Below are positions 1 through 11,811 of a stretch of 64,000 bases of DNA, one piece after another. Under the pieces are notes generated by a model that made no database searches, was not told the origin of the DNA, and saw only the letters and a list, made by a program, of their open reading frames with translations. The stretch comes from Branchiostoma floridae (taxonomy: Eukaryota; Chordata; Leptocardii; Amphioxiformes; Branchiostomatidae), in contig NC_049980.1 in assembly GCF_000003815.2 (NCBI RefSeq), forward strand, positions 6,506,753 through 6,570,752, in the 5' to 3' direction. Both the position numbers and the translations under genes were made by a program. Numbering within the stretch: position 1 is the stretch's first letter; each line of letters opens with the position of its first letter.

Positions 1-1385
1 TCACTGCTGATGGATTCATTTTTCACAGCACATGTGCCAAGTTTAAACCTGCTCAGTTCCAGACAAACCCCCACAACAATTCTACTGAGGTGAAAGAAGT
101 GAAAGGTGCTAGGCGAGGTCCTCTCCTTTCGGTGTGAGTCAGCATTGCTGAGGACAGATCCGGCCCATAAAGTTCAGGTAGAACAAACCAGGGTATTGAG
201 GTACTGTCAGTTCCACACATGTCGGGCATGATAAAAAGGCTCCCCACTGGGTGGCCCAACTCTTGACTACGCCCCACATTCACATTGCTTGTTCCTTCCC
301 CCATTCTTCAACTCTTGTCTATAGCATCCTTACATATATTTCTCCGACAAAGAAAGGGGGATGGCGCCAGTGTGATAATTGCTCTGCTGACATCTTCATC
401 CTGACTGGAAGTGATATTTTTAGCAAAGCAGGACCAGTTCTGGCACCATGTTGAATTATTCAAGTTCCCATAATTGAAGGAGAGTACATGTACTGCGGAA
501 TCTGAATGATCACTATTTTCGGTCATTTTTCTACATCAAAAGTCGAATCTACCTTCTATCTAACTTGCATTGGGGGACTCCACTCGGCTTGCTTTCGAAT
601 TGTTTATCAACCCTGGAAGTGATGCGAATATGATGTCAACAATAGGTGCCAATACCAGTCTGAATGGAGAACTTTAAATTCAGAATGTTTGCGGTTTGGT
701 ACCAAAAATGTACACTGTCAAGATCTACCAGGCTTCCAATACAAAGGTGTTTGGGACTGTGGGTGTACAACTTGGTAAAATCGATCAACGATGTACATAA
801 ACCAAACAAAACCATACCATTTATAAAGTTCATCACACAAGCATTAGCATAATTGTATAGGAGACTTTCAACAGACTTTCGACTTCATACAATCACTCTG
901 TAGCGCACTACAGTGTTCTGGTGTACAATAGTTTTATGGCCCCACAGATGGCTTTTTAATGATGTGGAGCTGCCTTCTTTTGTCCCCTGGAGTTTGTAAA
1001 ACAGTTAGCAGCTATTTGCTATTTCATGGCTGATTAGCAGCAGAAGTTTATACTACTGTAAATTTCTGTATGCTTGTGGAGGAAAAGCTGCTTGCCTGGT
1101 CTATCATCATTATATCAAACTTGTCATTTCTTATTTCTTGCCTTTTTACAATAATATAGAAGACCCTTGGAAAGAAAGTATTCCTAAACATCCTAACTGT
1201 CATGTCAATTTGAAAACAAAGTGTGAAAATCTTCGCTTCAAGTTCCCAGAGGCACTTCTTTTGGTCTATGCTGCTCCTATTCATCTATCCATTCTTGTTT
1301 TTAAAGAAACATCAAAAATGAATCATACAGTATTGTAGCATGAGTTGGCAATTTTTTGTCACTGACTGTAGTACAACCTTTAGCT
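1..1385. other. No gene recognised
   Basis: AT-rich sequence with only short open frames of 60-100 codons that show no domain, signal peptide or splice-bounded structure. I see no repeat with a second copy in the window. Confidence 0.5.
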
Positions 1386-1600
1386 AACCCTAGCCTGGAA
1401 GCCAGACTGTTTCCAAGGTTTTCACAGGAGAACGCCTTGGCTTCAGAGCCAACTGGGTCCACAAGGAGTCAGGGAGGTGGGCCTGTGTAGGCTTTGCCAG
1501 GTTTTTTTTGTGGCTACCGATGACCCCTTACTCGGCGGAGTAGTCACCGTTGAGAGCAACAAAAGCTAGCAAGACTGGACTCTAGGCTAATTAATGTATA
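1386..1600 (+). repeat. Fragment of CTAGCCTGG inverted-repeat element
   Basis: Starts with CCTAGCCTGGAAGCCAGACT and continues with CAGAGCCAACTGG and GGTGGGCCTGTGTA. These match, in order, the left part of the complete element at 27306-27507, including the GGCCTGTGT core. The right half is degraded: CTCTAGGCTAA near 1580 resembles an end. No TSD is clear. Confidence 0.5.
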
Positions 1601-1603
1601 CCA

Positions 1604-1995
1604 TGAAAAGTCTGGCTTCCAGGCTAGCTACCCCAAGCTGACCATTCTTCTGTGTGTCAGTGAGTGTTGTGTATGTTGTGAGTCACTGCTGCATGGAGTC
1701 TGCTGGTGTTTCTGCACAACCTCGAAAGTATGCCCTGTAAAGTCTGGCTTCCAGACTAGCTACCCCAAGCTGACCATTCTTCTGTGTGTCAGTGAGTGTT
1801 GTGTATGTTTGTGAGCCAGTGCTACATGGTCTGCTGGACCAGGTGTTACTGCACAATCTGGAAAGTAAACCCTGTAAAGTCTGGCTTCCAGGCTAGCTAC
1901 CCCAAGCTGACCGTTCTTTCTGTGTGTCAGTGAGTGTTGTGTATAGTTGTGAGTCAGTGCTGCATGGTCTGCTGGTGCTACTGCACAGATGTTGC
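1604..1995 (+). repeat. Three tandem units of about 130 bp carrying a transposon end
   Basis: Three units begin near 1604, 1737 and 1874 with AAAGTCTGGCTTCCAGGCTAG, then share CCCCAAGCTGACC, TCTGTGTGTCAGTGAGTGTT and a GTGAG(C/T)CA(G/C)TGCT(G/A)CATGG block. The first bases of each unit equal the right terminal repeat of the CTAGCCTGG element family (AGTCTGG...CCAGGCTA), so the array probably arose by duplication of a transposon end plus flank. The third unit is cut short near 1990. Confidence 0.7.
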
Positions 1996-2812
1996 CCCTG
2001 TCCCCAGACAGCCTCACCAGGGTGCAGTCTAAATAGATGGGCACTCCCACCAAGCCTTCAGCACCATGAAATTACCCACAATATCCACATTCTTCAGCAG
2101 GGGAAGCCTCTCAGCCCCAACAGGAAGGGGAAGGAAAAGTGGGAAGGGACAAAAACTGTGGGACGTCCTCATGTCTTCACCACATAAGGGTGGATAGGAC
2201 TAAGGTCTACTGGTTTGAACATTTATAGTAGTCTTGGAGAGGTTAGGAATTACATGGCAAGGTTTGCTTGTACATGCGGACAGAGGGAGGGATCAGAGCT
2301 CTATACTAGGTTCAGGAAGGCAGCAGCTACATATTATGGTGGATTTCGCAGTCTGTCCAATTACGATTGCATCAATTGCATTCCATGTTAAATTTGAGTG
2401 GTCTGGCTACGAATTATCTGGACTTAGAATGCCAAATTATGCTCTTAGAGTTTGACTGTAATATAAACTTGTGAGAGAGCTACAATGTACTTTTGGAAAC
2501 CAGATTGATTCACAAACACAAAGCGTTACGAGCCGAAATAAGAGAGTTTACCGAATTGTGCATTTATGAGCTTGCAGGAAGAAATGAAAAGGACTTTTTT
2601 CCCTCTGAAATACAAATGTATCCCAATGTCAGCTCCAAGATTGAGTATTTCCCTTACACATATATACACTTGACACTTTTCACTGATTCAATGATTTGTC
2701 AGAGAACCCATCTATAGACTCCTGTGTTTCACCACAAGCAGCAGCATTCTTCAGGATCCAGGCAGGGCAAGGCTTTTAGCCAAGAGTTGAAACAAAAGGC
2801 CAAGACTCTCAC
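1996..2812. other. No gene recognised
   Basis: No coding or repeat structure beyond short chance frames. If the exon proposed at 3257-2813 is real, the left part of this stretch is intron, its donor being at 2812-2811. Confidence 0.4.
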
Positions 2813-3257
2813 CAAATACCAACAGTGGCAGTGAACTATGATCTTTTACAACACCAGCTGAAGTAGCCTCTGTTCCTGCCGGTACTGGTATGCAAGGTGT
2901 GAAAATGGGAACCCTTTTAACCGTTGTCCCAAGTCCGGCAAACATTTGTTGAACCTTTGAAAGAGAAAAGCCAAATATATGGTCTCGCAATGACTCTTCC
3001 ACCAAGTATGCCTCACATTCTTCGGCAACAGGTAAAAACCGTTCAGTTTGTTTTTCCACTGCGAAACTCTTTAGCGCCGTGAGAGGCGCGGTATCTTGTG
3101 ACGTCGGCTCCCTTTCTGGTCTGTACACACCTTGGCGTTGTTGCTCTGATTTATGTAAAACATTCGTTCCTGGCATGCCACATTCTTCCTCACGGTATGC
3201 GACCCTGAAAGCGTACGCACCTTCGCTTTCCTTACAAAGCACTTGAGACGCAGTCAC
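2813..3257 (-). CDS. Possible internal exon, unknown protein
   Basis: On the minus strand a frame stays open from about 3278 to 2751. It is bounded by a plausible acceptor (TATATTTCACAG just before 3257) and a donor (TTTG then GTGAGAGT, GT at 2812-2811). The exon would be 445 bp, start in phase 0 and end in phase 1, and code about 148 residues. The product is polar at its start (residues such as EEECGMPGTNV) and more hydrophobic at its end (GTTVKRVPIFTPCIPVPAG). CpG content is higher in 3050-3230 than around it, as in many exons. I recognise no domain, there is no ATG start, and no partner exon was found. It could be chance: the frame is only 175 codons and the acceptor's pyrimidine tract is weak. 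Confidence 0.3.
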
Positions 3258-4446
3258 CTGTGAAATATAATGGCTCAACTTGACAACTATTACATCGAGT
3301 ATCCTTGTCGCATTTCATGCTTCCTTAATGACGGTATTCAGTGAAATGTCAGCAGGACCCTAATGTGTTGTTACAGTGTATGACGTTGTGTTGTCAGGGA
3401 CCAGTTTGACGGTGATTGTTAAACTTGCGTGCCTTGGTGTCATTTTGCCGGTGAGTTTGTTGTGACTGCCTATATTGTAACCAGTGTTTGTTGTGAGGCT
3501 GAAGTTAACTCTCTATCATGCGTGCCAGCAATGCTCAACAAACAGCACCTAGCTACCGGTATGTACATCAAAAAGTACATTCAAGGCAACATTACCTTGA
3601 GGGATGTTCAGTCCATTTGGGAGAGTAAGGAATCGTGACTAAAAGGAAATCAAAATCATCTTCTTAAAACTTAGCCTGACAGAGTGTCACTTTTTACAGA
3701 TTCTGAAGTACATGCAGAAAATATTGTACAATTAACATGAACTGCAAATTTGTAAATTTCTTATTTTAGTCTCAATCTCAACCTGTCTGTAGATTTGTTA
3801 CTGCCAAACTTAATCAAATATCAAGGTTTGAATCAACCATTGCAAATGCAACTTAGTGTAGATATATAGGACAACTGACTACATGAACAAGCTAGTAGAC
3901 TGTAATTGCGTTTGGTACATAACTGAAGAACCCAACACACTTGCCAAGAAAAGTAGAGGTGATCCACTGTGCTTGCTAAAACACGCAAGTCATAGTGAAG
4001 CCTCATTGTACCACTAACATTACTAATGACATATGTATCATGACTTGAAGATTTTTAAGAAATGTAGTACATTTGTAGTTCCTATTCACTCATCCTACCA
4101 CATAGAAATGTTCTATATAAAGTTCCTCTAGCATGCCCAACAAGGCAGCGCTATGGCTTGACTTTATCAACTTACTATAGAAGTAAATGTCTTGTCAATC
4201 GGTACACTCTTGATTATACAAATTTGCTGATACTATCAAGAGGTCCCAAATATTGACCCATCCAGAGTGCCACACAAGCACTTATAGTTTACAGTCATCC
4301 TATTTTGCTCCTAGCTGGGTAGGATACATTTTTATGACTTCGAGAATGTGAATGGGGAATACAGCACTTAAAATTTTGCTGTTGAGCGAGAGTAATGATA
4401 GGGGCTACGCTTCACATTGGGCATCAATGAAACCCTAACAGGGCCC
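3258..4446. other. No gene; one SINE scrap
   Basis: AT-rich, no supported gene. A scrap near 3924-3962 (GAAGAACCCAACACACTTG, then AAGTAGAGGTGATCCACTGT) resembles the conserved core of the SINE-like element seen at 39484-39720 and 40441-40575. Nothing else is recognised. Confidence 0.4.
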
Positions 4447-4830
4447 TTAACACCTGTTATGCATAAGGTTTGAGTATCCAGATACATATTTATAGTGTTC
4501 GACCTCCAGGAAGTGGGGCAGTCTAACTTCTGATCCTCCAACACACAAAAACAACACTTCTAGACCCAATAAAACTCTGTCAATCCTGGCGCCAGTGTCC
4601 GGCCCTATCAACTCTTCGTCGACCACATACCCGAGGCCAGACAATTGGTTACACCACCACACATGATAAGGGCAGCCCGGAATGCCATCCATTGTTCCTG
4701 ACCGAAGTATTTTTCCAGCGGGGAGTTTAAACGTTGGGAGGACATCCCTACCTGGCGCCAGGACCGCGTCCGAAGAAGTGGCGAAAGGCGTTTGTCCAAC
4801 AAACAAGTCTGCATACTCCCAGCCGAGGCG
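4447..4830 (-). other. Open frame with CpG-rich core, possible exon
   Basis: A minus-strand frame is open from a stop just above 4830 down to 4447, about 127 codons, with no ATG at its start. The middle (4580-4840) is richer in CpG than its flanks. The product includes TSSDAVLAPGRDVLPTFKLP and the acidic VVDEELIGPDTGARIDR. A second minus frame (5024-4608) overlaps it, which weakens the case. No domain is recognised and no strong splice pair bounds it. It may be an exon, a decayed gene or chance. Confidence 0.15.
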
Positions 4831-5198
4831 CCTACAAGACTATCTGTATGTACTCTATGGTGCCACCAGCTCAATCTTACTGTCCTCAGACTTAGGAGCG
4901 CTGCGATAGGCAGTGTGGGAAAGATGAAATTGATCACTTGGTGGGAACTATAAAAATATAAGTGTTTTCTAGGTATGGTATCTCCTGGCTTTACCAACTT
5001 CAGATGTTTCCCCAGTGATGGCATTACAATCTACAATATATCCTGTATAGGTGACTGCCTCTACATACATGTATGAACACTTTTTGGTGGTCCCTTATGA
5101 CAGTTTTTCTCATTGAAACAAGCTTACAATCCTGTTAATCAGAACCACCTATCCACATTATCTTTGGTCATCTTAAACAGTTTTCACTGTACACATTA

Positions 5199-5405
5199 CA
5201 GTAAATGCAGAAATGTTTGCGGTGGTTTTATGTTCGCGGTTTTTGCGTTGCCAATTCACCGCGAACTCAAAACCACCACAAACATTTTTCCATGACAGTA
5301 TGTGACCACAGTCTATGGCGCTACCGCTAACTTAAAACCACCGCAAACATTCCATTTTCCTGCTACCACGAAAGTAAATCCCTGCAAACTTAAATGCATT
5401 TACAT
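5199..5405. mobile_element. MITE with TA target duplication
   Basis: Ends are CAGTAAATGC at 5199 and GCATTTACAT at 5405, flanked by TA on both sides (5197-5198 and 5406-5407). Subterminal GTTTGCGGTGGTTTTATG faces CATAAAA-type and AAAACCACCGCAAACAT blocks in inverse order, so the single strand can fold. TA duplication and CAGT ends fit a Tc1/mariner-type non-autonomous element. There is no coding capacity. Confidence 0.75.
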
Positions 5406-5754
5406 TATACATGAAAAATCTTGCAAATTTTGTCAGATATGGAAATCTATTTTGTTCTACTAAACATTCAAATAGCTCACTTAAAGACTAAAGCCATATA
5501 AGGCCAGATGCCATGCAGGTGTTTTATAAGGTATTGAATGAGGACGTTCAAAGTCTTTAAGGTTTCCAGGCTACATTATTTACTCAAACTCCAGGTGAGG
5601 GCTGGGTACTTGTACCAGGTGAGACCTGTGGTTTAGGCAGGTGATAACAGGGTCAGAAGGTCAACCTGGTCTAGACGTTTAAACTTAATAGGCCAAATTT
5701 TATCACCTATTTGGTGGATCATCCTCCTTTTTGGTCAGACTTAGGCTACACTGG

Positions 5755-5945
5755 CTAACACTAGTTCACCTTTATCCGTTGGGTAACCTATATCTGTTGC
5801 TCTTAAAAACAGCATATTTTGGAATATCCCGTTGACGGTAGATAGTTTTAAATTGCAATATTTTCAGGATATGATGTGCCTAAATAAATACCCTGTTTTT
5901 AGAAGCAACCAAGGTAACCAATGGATAAAGGTGCATTAGTGTTAC
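5755..5945. mobile_element. MITE, TTTATCCG family, copy 1
   Basis: Left end CTAACACTAGTTCACCTTTATCCGTTGG faces right end CCAATGGATAAAGGTGCATTAGTGTTAC as an imperfect inverted repeat of about 55 bp that runs on into GGTAACCTATATC / AAGGTAACC and AAAACAG / CTGTTTTTA. A second copy lies at 15679-15883. The short AT-rich centre has no coding capacity. Confidence 0.8.
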
Positions 5946-6009
5946 ATGAATGACAACTGCTGGGCAGTCTCAAAACTGATGTGAGATTGCAAGAAAAAAA
6001 ATAACAGAC

Positions 6010-6071
6010 TGAGGCTGAAGAAAAGTTGCCTCTAATGTGAGTCACAATAGAGGCAACTTTTTTCAGCCTCA
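6010..6071. mobile_element. 62-bp hairpin element
   Basis: TGAGGCTGAAGAAAAGTTGC at 6010 is answered by GCAACTTTTTTCAGCCTCA ending at 6071, giving arms of about 25 bp around a 12-base loop. This is the size and shape of a minimal palindromic MITE. A related scrap (GAAGGCAACTTTTTTGCC) lies near 60034. Confidence 0.6.
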
Positions 6072-7230
6072 TTGTATCGTGAGCTACAAAGTACAATGAA
6101 ACTGTTCGAATAAGATGTTCTATGATTGTGCAACAAATTCAGTACTTTTACGTTAAATATACAATACAAACAAAGAGCCCTGGAAACAGGCAATTTATTA
6201 GCGATAGTGTTAATTTTCCTTTAGTTTACCATTCATGGCATAAATTTGTTCAGTAGTATTAGCAGTACAATAGACACCAAGGTACACTTAGTTCTCTAAC
6301 AGGACTCCAGATGTTGACGACTGTTGTTGGTGCAAAGCCTGAATGTACCGAAAGTGGCAAACAATCCCTCACCCCCAGCCACCTGAACCCACAGCCTGAC
6401 CGCAGGATATGGAGAGAGTCAGAGTGACACAGGTGTATCACTAGACATGTGCAATCTCCAAGCAGATGTGTTGTGTGGGATTGGTATGAAAAGCGGTTGA
6501 ACCTCAGAATGTTGACAAAGCATGATATTTTTCATCACCTAGTAGTGCAGTGGGACTCATGTTTTCGGTAAAAAAAAAAATAAGCACAAAGATGGATACA
6601 ACGATACGACAACGACACCAAGTCACCCCTATCTCAGTATCTTGGAGTTCATTTTTGATAGCTTACATGTAAGTCTAACAGTTGCTAGCCTGCCAAGGTA
6701 ACAACCATTAAAAGCAGACCAAAGCTTACGAGACTAGACTCCAGGCTAACATTGCACAAGTGTTACTCTTTTCACTGATCCCCTTTCTCAATGAACAGAG
6801 CACAATGAGCCCACGCAAGGAAAAATGATAATTTCTGGACTGTATTGACCACCAGAGCTATCATTTAACAGCAAACCTGTACCTGTGTGGATCTTCAGCA
6901 CTGAGCGATCACTTGGTCGCATTTGCTTATGGAAAAACCGATGAGTGTGCTGACATGCTAAAAGAGCAAATAAAAACTGCTACAGTCAGTCCTCTTACTT
7001 TCCTGTACTAAACACTTCCTCAGCACAATCCACATCATGAGTGACAGTAACAACAAATACTGTCATGACCAACTGTTAACAGGACCTTGATCATTTGAGC
7101 TGAGCTTGGCTCGAATGCTTTTTGAGTAAAAATCGCCTTTCCGAGATGATGAAAGATACTCAGTAGCTATAATAGGTTTGGCTACCAGGCTGCAGACATT
7201 GACAATTTATCATGACCATATGTTGATAGG
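6072..7230. other. No gene; small transposon scraps
   Basis: No supported gene. ATCTCCAAGCAGATG at about 6452 is a solitary end of the family that is complete at 43601-43963. GCTAGCCTGCC at 6688 and GACTCCAGGCTAAC ending near 6752 form a 65-bp remnant of the CTAGCCTGG family. Confidence 0.5.
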
Positions 7231-7516
7231 ACTGGTGCAACGGCCGAGTGGGTAGGGTGTTCGCCTTGCATTCGGTAGGTCGTGAGTTCGATTCCTGACC
7301 AAGTCATACCAAGCACTTTAAAATGGTACATGCTGCTTTTTCTGCTTAACACTCAGCATTCGGGAAAGAGTATGGAAGTTGAACATACATCACTACCAGT
7401 GGACTAGCCCCGTGCTGTAGTGATCGCACAAAGTTGTGTGGCCCAGGGCTACTGAAACTGAGATTGGCACCACCCTATGCGCCATCAGGCACAGGAAGGA
7501 GTTTGACTTTGATACA
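7231..7516 (+). mobile_element. tRNA-derived SINE, family A, near full length
   Basis: The head ACTGGTGCAACGGCCGAGTG carries a polymerase III A-box-like block, and GAGTTCGATTCC at 7284-7295 is a good B box, with tRNA-like spacing. The body (AATGGTACATGCTGCTTT, CACTCAGCATTCGGGAAAGA, GTTGTGTGGCCCAGGGCTA) recurs at 10791-11036 and 12413-12622, and the head recurs around 43962. Branchiostoma genomes are known to hold tRNA-derived SINEs; assignment to a named family needs a library search. Confidence 0.85.
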
Positions 7517-9013
7517 AAATGTATGTTGAGCTGTGTTTAAAATTTTGACTTAAAAAAAGGACTTTTGCGTGATTGCATTTTTTTTTTCTCAGATACACTG
7601 ACAATCACTCAAAGAGCAAAAGTGCAACAGTCAGTCTTTCTACTTTCCTGTTCAAAACAGCCCACACCGCAAAAAAAACGGCGTCGCGGTGACCACGTGT
7701 TGATAGGGCCAAACGTTCGCGGCGCCAGGTGCCGTCCCCCGGAAGTCCCTAATCGCACCACATTTCCTCGCCCTTTCTGTTGGCCAAACACGGGGACCTA
7801 TTGATACTGTTTGCACTGGCACACAGATTACATGGGCCTGGGTGATAACCTAACCTTCCACGGCAAGGTGTGTTTACCTGTGGTTCTGTCAGGTAATGGT
7901 GCTCTAGTAGAGAAGGCATGGAATGGAATGGTAAACAGGTTCATTAGTTAGGTAGGGAATGTCGGGGCCATTGACATACCCATAGGATTTATCACATCTC
8001 ATATACATTGTATACAATTTCATGCAAACCATCTAATCTTGCAGTGAAAAGAATTCAAAGAAACCCTGTCAAGTTGTATTTGAAATCTTTCACCTTTTGG
8101 ACATGTATGTGGGATAATTTGTGTATAGATTTATCCCTTAGGACTTTTTATAATCTGTGTCTCTGCTACATTTTGTCTGACCTTTATCTCTTCCCTCGTG
8201 ACCTCAATGAAATGCGGCCCGCAAGCAGATTTAACCCTTAAAAATTAAAAGGTTCAAACAAACAACTCTGTGCTTTTTTGTTTAAGTATAGCTTATATAA
8301 ACGTAGAATCGATTTTGGCATTTTCAGGGGCCTGAATTTCAAGAGTATTAAAATGCCAAGATCAATAGTTGACATCTTTGCCCACCTGTTCAGCCTTATC
8401 GTCCATTAAAAAGAGCCGTAATCTTATTACAGATAAACTTGTTAGACTTGGGAGATTAGAACTGTAAGTTTGTCAACAGAAACATTCCCTTGTTGCTTTT
8501 AGTGCTTTCACCAGAATTCTACTTTTGGTGCTTTGAAAAAAAAATTAGAGATGGAAATTTCACTCTTTTCACACATATTTTAATCTTTGTATTTCTTTTT
8601 TTCGATGCACTTGTCTGTATGTTTAGTCACGACCTGCCTCGTACGGAATGCTGTTTTGATTGGTGGAAGGCTCGAGCCAGTCTTGTTCACACATTGGTTG
8701 CCAGGGGAAGGTACTACGGATTGTAAGAATGTTAAGAACGCAGAAACAATCCGGCGGACAAACCTGCCTGGCATTCTCAACTGTCAGTCAATGCCAGGCT
8801 GTCTGGCCAAATGAAATCTCAGTTGTAAGATCAAGAATCAATGATATCTGTCATATAAATCCTTTTGAAAATAAGCTTTTATGTCTCTATGAAATCATAT
8901 ATTGTATGATAGAAATAATGGAATGATACCCAATTAAGAGCAAATCATACCCAAAGTGATATGAGAAACTTATAAGTGTACAAGTATAATGCAGTCCTAT
9001 TGAAAATAGGAAT
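7517..9013. other. No gene recognised
   Basis: Contains a short CpG-rich stretch at 7665-7760 (GCGTCGCGGTGACCACGTG and TTCGCGGCGCCAGG) open in both directions for 60-79 codons, without splice boundaries or a recognisable product. The rest is AT-rich. TTTTGGCATTTTCAGG near 8312 and AAAATGCCAAGATC near 8350 form a weak inverted repeat. Confidence 0.4.
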
Positions 9014-9107
9014 AGTGAGTGAGTGAGTGAGTGAGTGAGTGAGTGAGTGAGTGAGTGAGTGAGTGAGTGAGTGAGTGAGTGAGTGAGTGAGTGAGTGAGT
9101 GAGTGAG
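9014..9107. repeat. (GTGA)n microsatellite
   Basis: About 23 uninterrupted copies of the tetranucleotide, ending in GAGCAAGAAAG. It creates spurious minus-strand frames rich in the repeated residues THSL. Confidence 0.98.
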
Positions 9108-10790
9108 CAAGAAAGTAATTGAGTGAGTGACTCCAAGTCATGTACATGTATGATAATGTATGCATGGTGGTCCTGACAAGGCTTTATCATAATTATGTGA
9201 AGAAACCCCTACATATTCTGCTAAAAAAACTTAAGCAAGATTTGGTCGCCTTGCTACAAATTACATAAATATGTAAGCTTGCCCTACAGATTATGGGAAA
9301 TTCGATAGACCTGCCTACACCTTTAATACGAAAAAGAGCATGAAGACCCCCATGTTGGTCTAAAGTCATCAAAATACTCTCAGCTTCTGAGGCATGAGAG
9401 CCATACATGTATATGTAGGTCAAAGGTGCAAACTTCCTTCTTTTGTCAGAAAAAGCAGCCCAGAATCACTGCACAGTAGAATGTCATCTGTAAAGCCAAG
9501 TCTGAGTGGACTTTAATATAGTCCCGGTGTTTCCCAAAGGTGTCCTTCGCCCACCAATCAAAGTGCCTGAGCGCCCGGACGGTTGCCAACACCCGCCGGG
9601 TCAGCGGCACAGCAACTCTAACATGTCAGCTCACAGTTGACAAGAGCTGAATTCCTCTGGCCAAACAGGAAGGCCATGTAGCCCCATTAAGTAACCGGTT
9701 TACATTAATTGCTTCCTATCAAGGGGTAGGGGAAGTAATTAGTGACTGTAACGAGTGCTGTCGGTGTGGCAAGAGTAAGGCATCCGGCCTTCCTGTCGAC
9801 GGGAGAGGTCAAGAACCGCTTGCTTCATCGCTGACCTTTATCAAACCCAAGTAGAAAATGTTTATTTTAGAATAAGCTTAAGGAATTTTCCAAAATCTAG
9901 TACAGGGAGGAGTCAACGAATCATAAACAAGTGCAGAAGAAATCTCAAGCCTTTTGTAAAGAAACTCTTATTTATGCATCAATTAGAGAGAAAAAGAATA
10001 TACTTTATTGCAAAAAAAAACTAAATTACCTTGGTGACTTTTAAAACAACATTCTCTTAAAGTTTATAGAAAGTGAAAAGTAAAACTGCGGAAATAGAGA
10101 ATAGTGAACATTTCGAAATTATGGCAATGCAATCTAGCCATTCTTTAAAAAGATTGTGAAATGAATATCAATTTTGTTGTACTGTTCATAGCCTTAGATT
10201 TTGAAATTTTTGGAAACAACATTCTAAAAAGAATTGATAATAGTACTGTGCAATAAATAACAGCATTGGCTACCCTTGTGTTGACTTGGAATGGACTCAA
10301 CTACAAGTAGTAGAAGTGAGTGATTGAAAATTGCAACAGACTGAAATTCTTATTTTAATGCCCCCTCCTTACGTCTTAATCTTAGTAAAGCTTAATATGT
10401 TTTTCCTTTACTTTTATCTTACTGTGAAAAAAACATCCTGTTTCTGTGACCGCTCGGTGTTCTTCCCTGCTGGTACAAGCTTTAGATTATAAGGAAGGAT
10501 TTAGATTTAAATGTCTCAGGAAACCCTGGCAGTGGGCGAGGTTTCAACTCATTAGTGATAGGGATTTATGCTATTCCGCCAGACTTGTTTTAAACTACAA
10601 ACATGTGGATATCAAAGTATATAGGTTGGACATGTGATTATAACGTTATAATACAAAGTCATAGATCTATTAGAGGTAATATTGCCAGTTTCTATCACCC
10701 GGAGGTGTATCGAAGCAACAAACTCAAAAGACATATAATTCTCTTCCAGTCAAAGGACATCATTTAAGGCCATAATGCATTCAATGTACA
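9108..10790. other. No gene recognised
   Basis: A moderately GC-rich island at 9525-9840 (CGCCCGGACGGTTGCC, CACCCGCCGGGTCAGCGG) lies between AT-rich flanks. It has no frame of note and no repeat partner in the window, so a conserved non-coding element or the edge of an older repeat are both possible. The rest is AT-rich. Confidence 0.4.
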
Positions 10791-11036
10791 GTAGAGTGTT
10801 TTCCTTGAATTCAGTAGGTCATGATGAGTTTGATCCCTGGCAAATGTACAAACTGCTTTCTGTGCTAAGCACTCAGCATTTGGGAAAGAGTATGAATATG
10901 AAACACACACATCACTACCAGCAGCCTAGCTCCCTTCTGTAGAGATTTGAGGAAAGTTGTGTGTCCCAAGGGCTTTGAATTGGAGATGGGCACTGCCTTA
11001 GGCACCACCTTAAGTGGTGTAAGGAAGACTTTGACT
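10791..11036 (+). mobile_element. SINE family A, 5'-truncated copy
   Basis: Begins within the tRNA-like head (GTAGAGTGTTTTCCTTGAAT, AGTAGGTCATGATGAG, TTTGATCCCTGG) and continues through AAGCACTCAGCATTTGGGAA and AGTTGTGTGTCCCAAGGGCT to the GAAGACTTTGAC end, co-linear with 7231-7516. The A box is lost. Confidence 0.8.
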
Positions 11037-11539
11037 AACTCAAACTCAGGGTAGGAAGCTGGGCATGCAGCATTTTCTGAATGGAAAAGAAAGGGAAGTA
11101 CAGTAACAAAGAACTCAACAATCACTGAATGGCACAACATAGCAACTTAAGGAATACAGGCAGGTATTGACATGCTTCATACTTGTTCCCTGAGCGTTTT
11201 AACAACAGGTTCTGACACAAAATATAATGTTTACAAGTAGATTGTTTGTGTACTATTTCCACTTATGTCAACAACAGTGAACAAGAGCCAGGGCAGCCAG
11301 ATCAGTGCTCAAGTGCTATAATGAAGAGGCAAAGTCTGCAAACAGCCATACTCACCTCCTGCTAGCCACATCAAACAACACCAGGCCCACTCAAGTGTGA
11401 AGGGACTATCAGAGTAACCTAATTGGGCTGAGGACTCATCCAGGGTCAATAAACTTGTCAAGGAGTGGTCTTGGTAACTTGAGTAGCCTCCAAGGTCTTT
11501 TTGGACTGCATGTTTTGGCCCTTTTCTGATTCTGAAGGG
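11037..11539. other. No gene recognised
   Basis: Short frames only. Those reading minus at 11309-11703 run through the neighbouring SINE and are not genes. Confidence 0.45.
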
Positions 11540-11811
11540 ATGTCTCTGTGGCTCAACTGGTAGCAGCCCCACCGTTGAGCTCCTGGTTCCCATTTGTTGA
11601 GACCATGGTTCAATCCTGGGTAGGACATCTCAGTTGGGACTGCCCCCCCCCCCTGGAAGAAACGTAAAATGGAGCCCAATGTTCGAGGATGTGCCTCAAG
11701 CAACTCCTCCCTGTAAAAGTATACCCTGCTACTGAAGCAGCAAGGAAACTAGCTGTCCTATATGTCCCTTGGTATAAATAGGCACTACATGGGTCTAAAG
11801 AAATAAACGAA
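11540..11811 (+). mobile_element. tRNA-derived SINE, family B
   Basis: The head TGTCTCTGTGGCTCAACTGG is an A-box region and GGTTCAATCCTGGGTAGGAC contains a B box. The body has AACGTAAAATGG, GTTCGAGGATGTGCCT and CCCTGTAAAAGTATACCCTG. Other copies are at 44667-44940 (plus), 18450-18640, 29974-30050 and 35360-35572 (minus). A C tract at about 11641-11653 lies inside this copy. Confidence 0.85.

Noticed and set aside
7284-7295. Functional tRNA gene at the B box
   Set aside because: The flanks do not form an acceptor stem, and the sequence continues into a body shared with other SINE copies.
8887-9190. Minus-strand frames with repeated THSL
   Set aside because: Translation of the (GTGA)n microsatellite.
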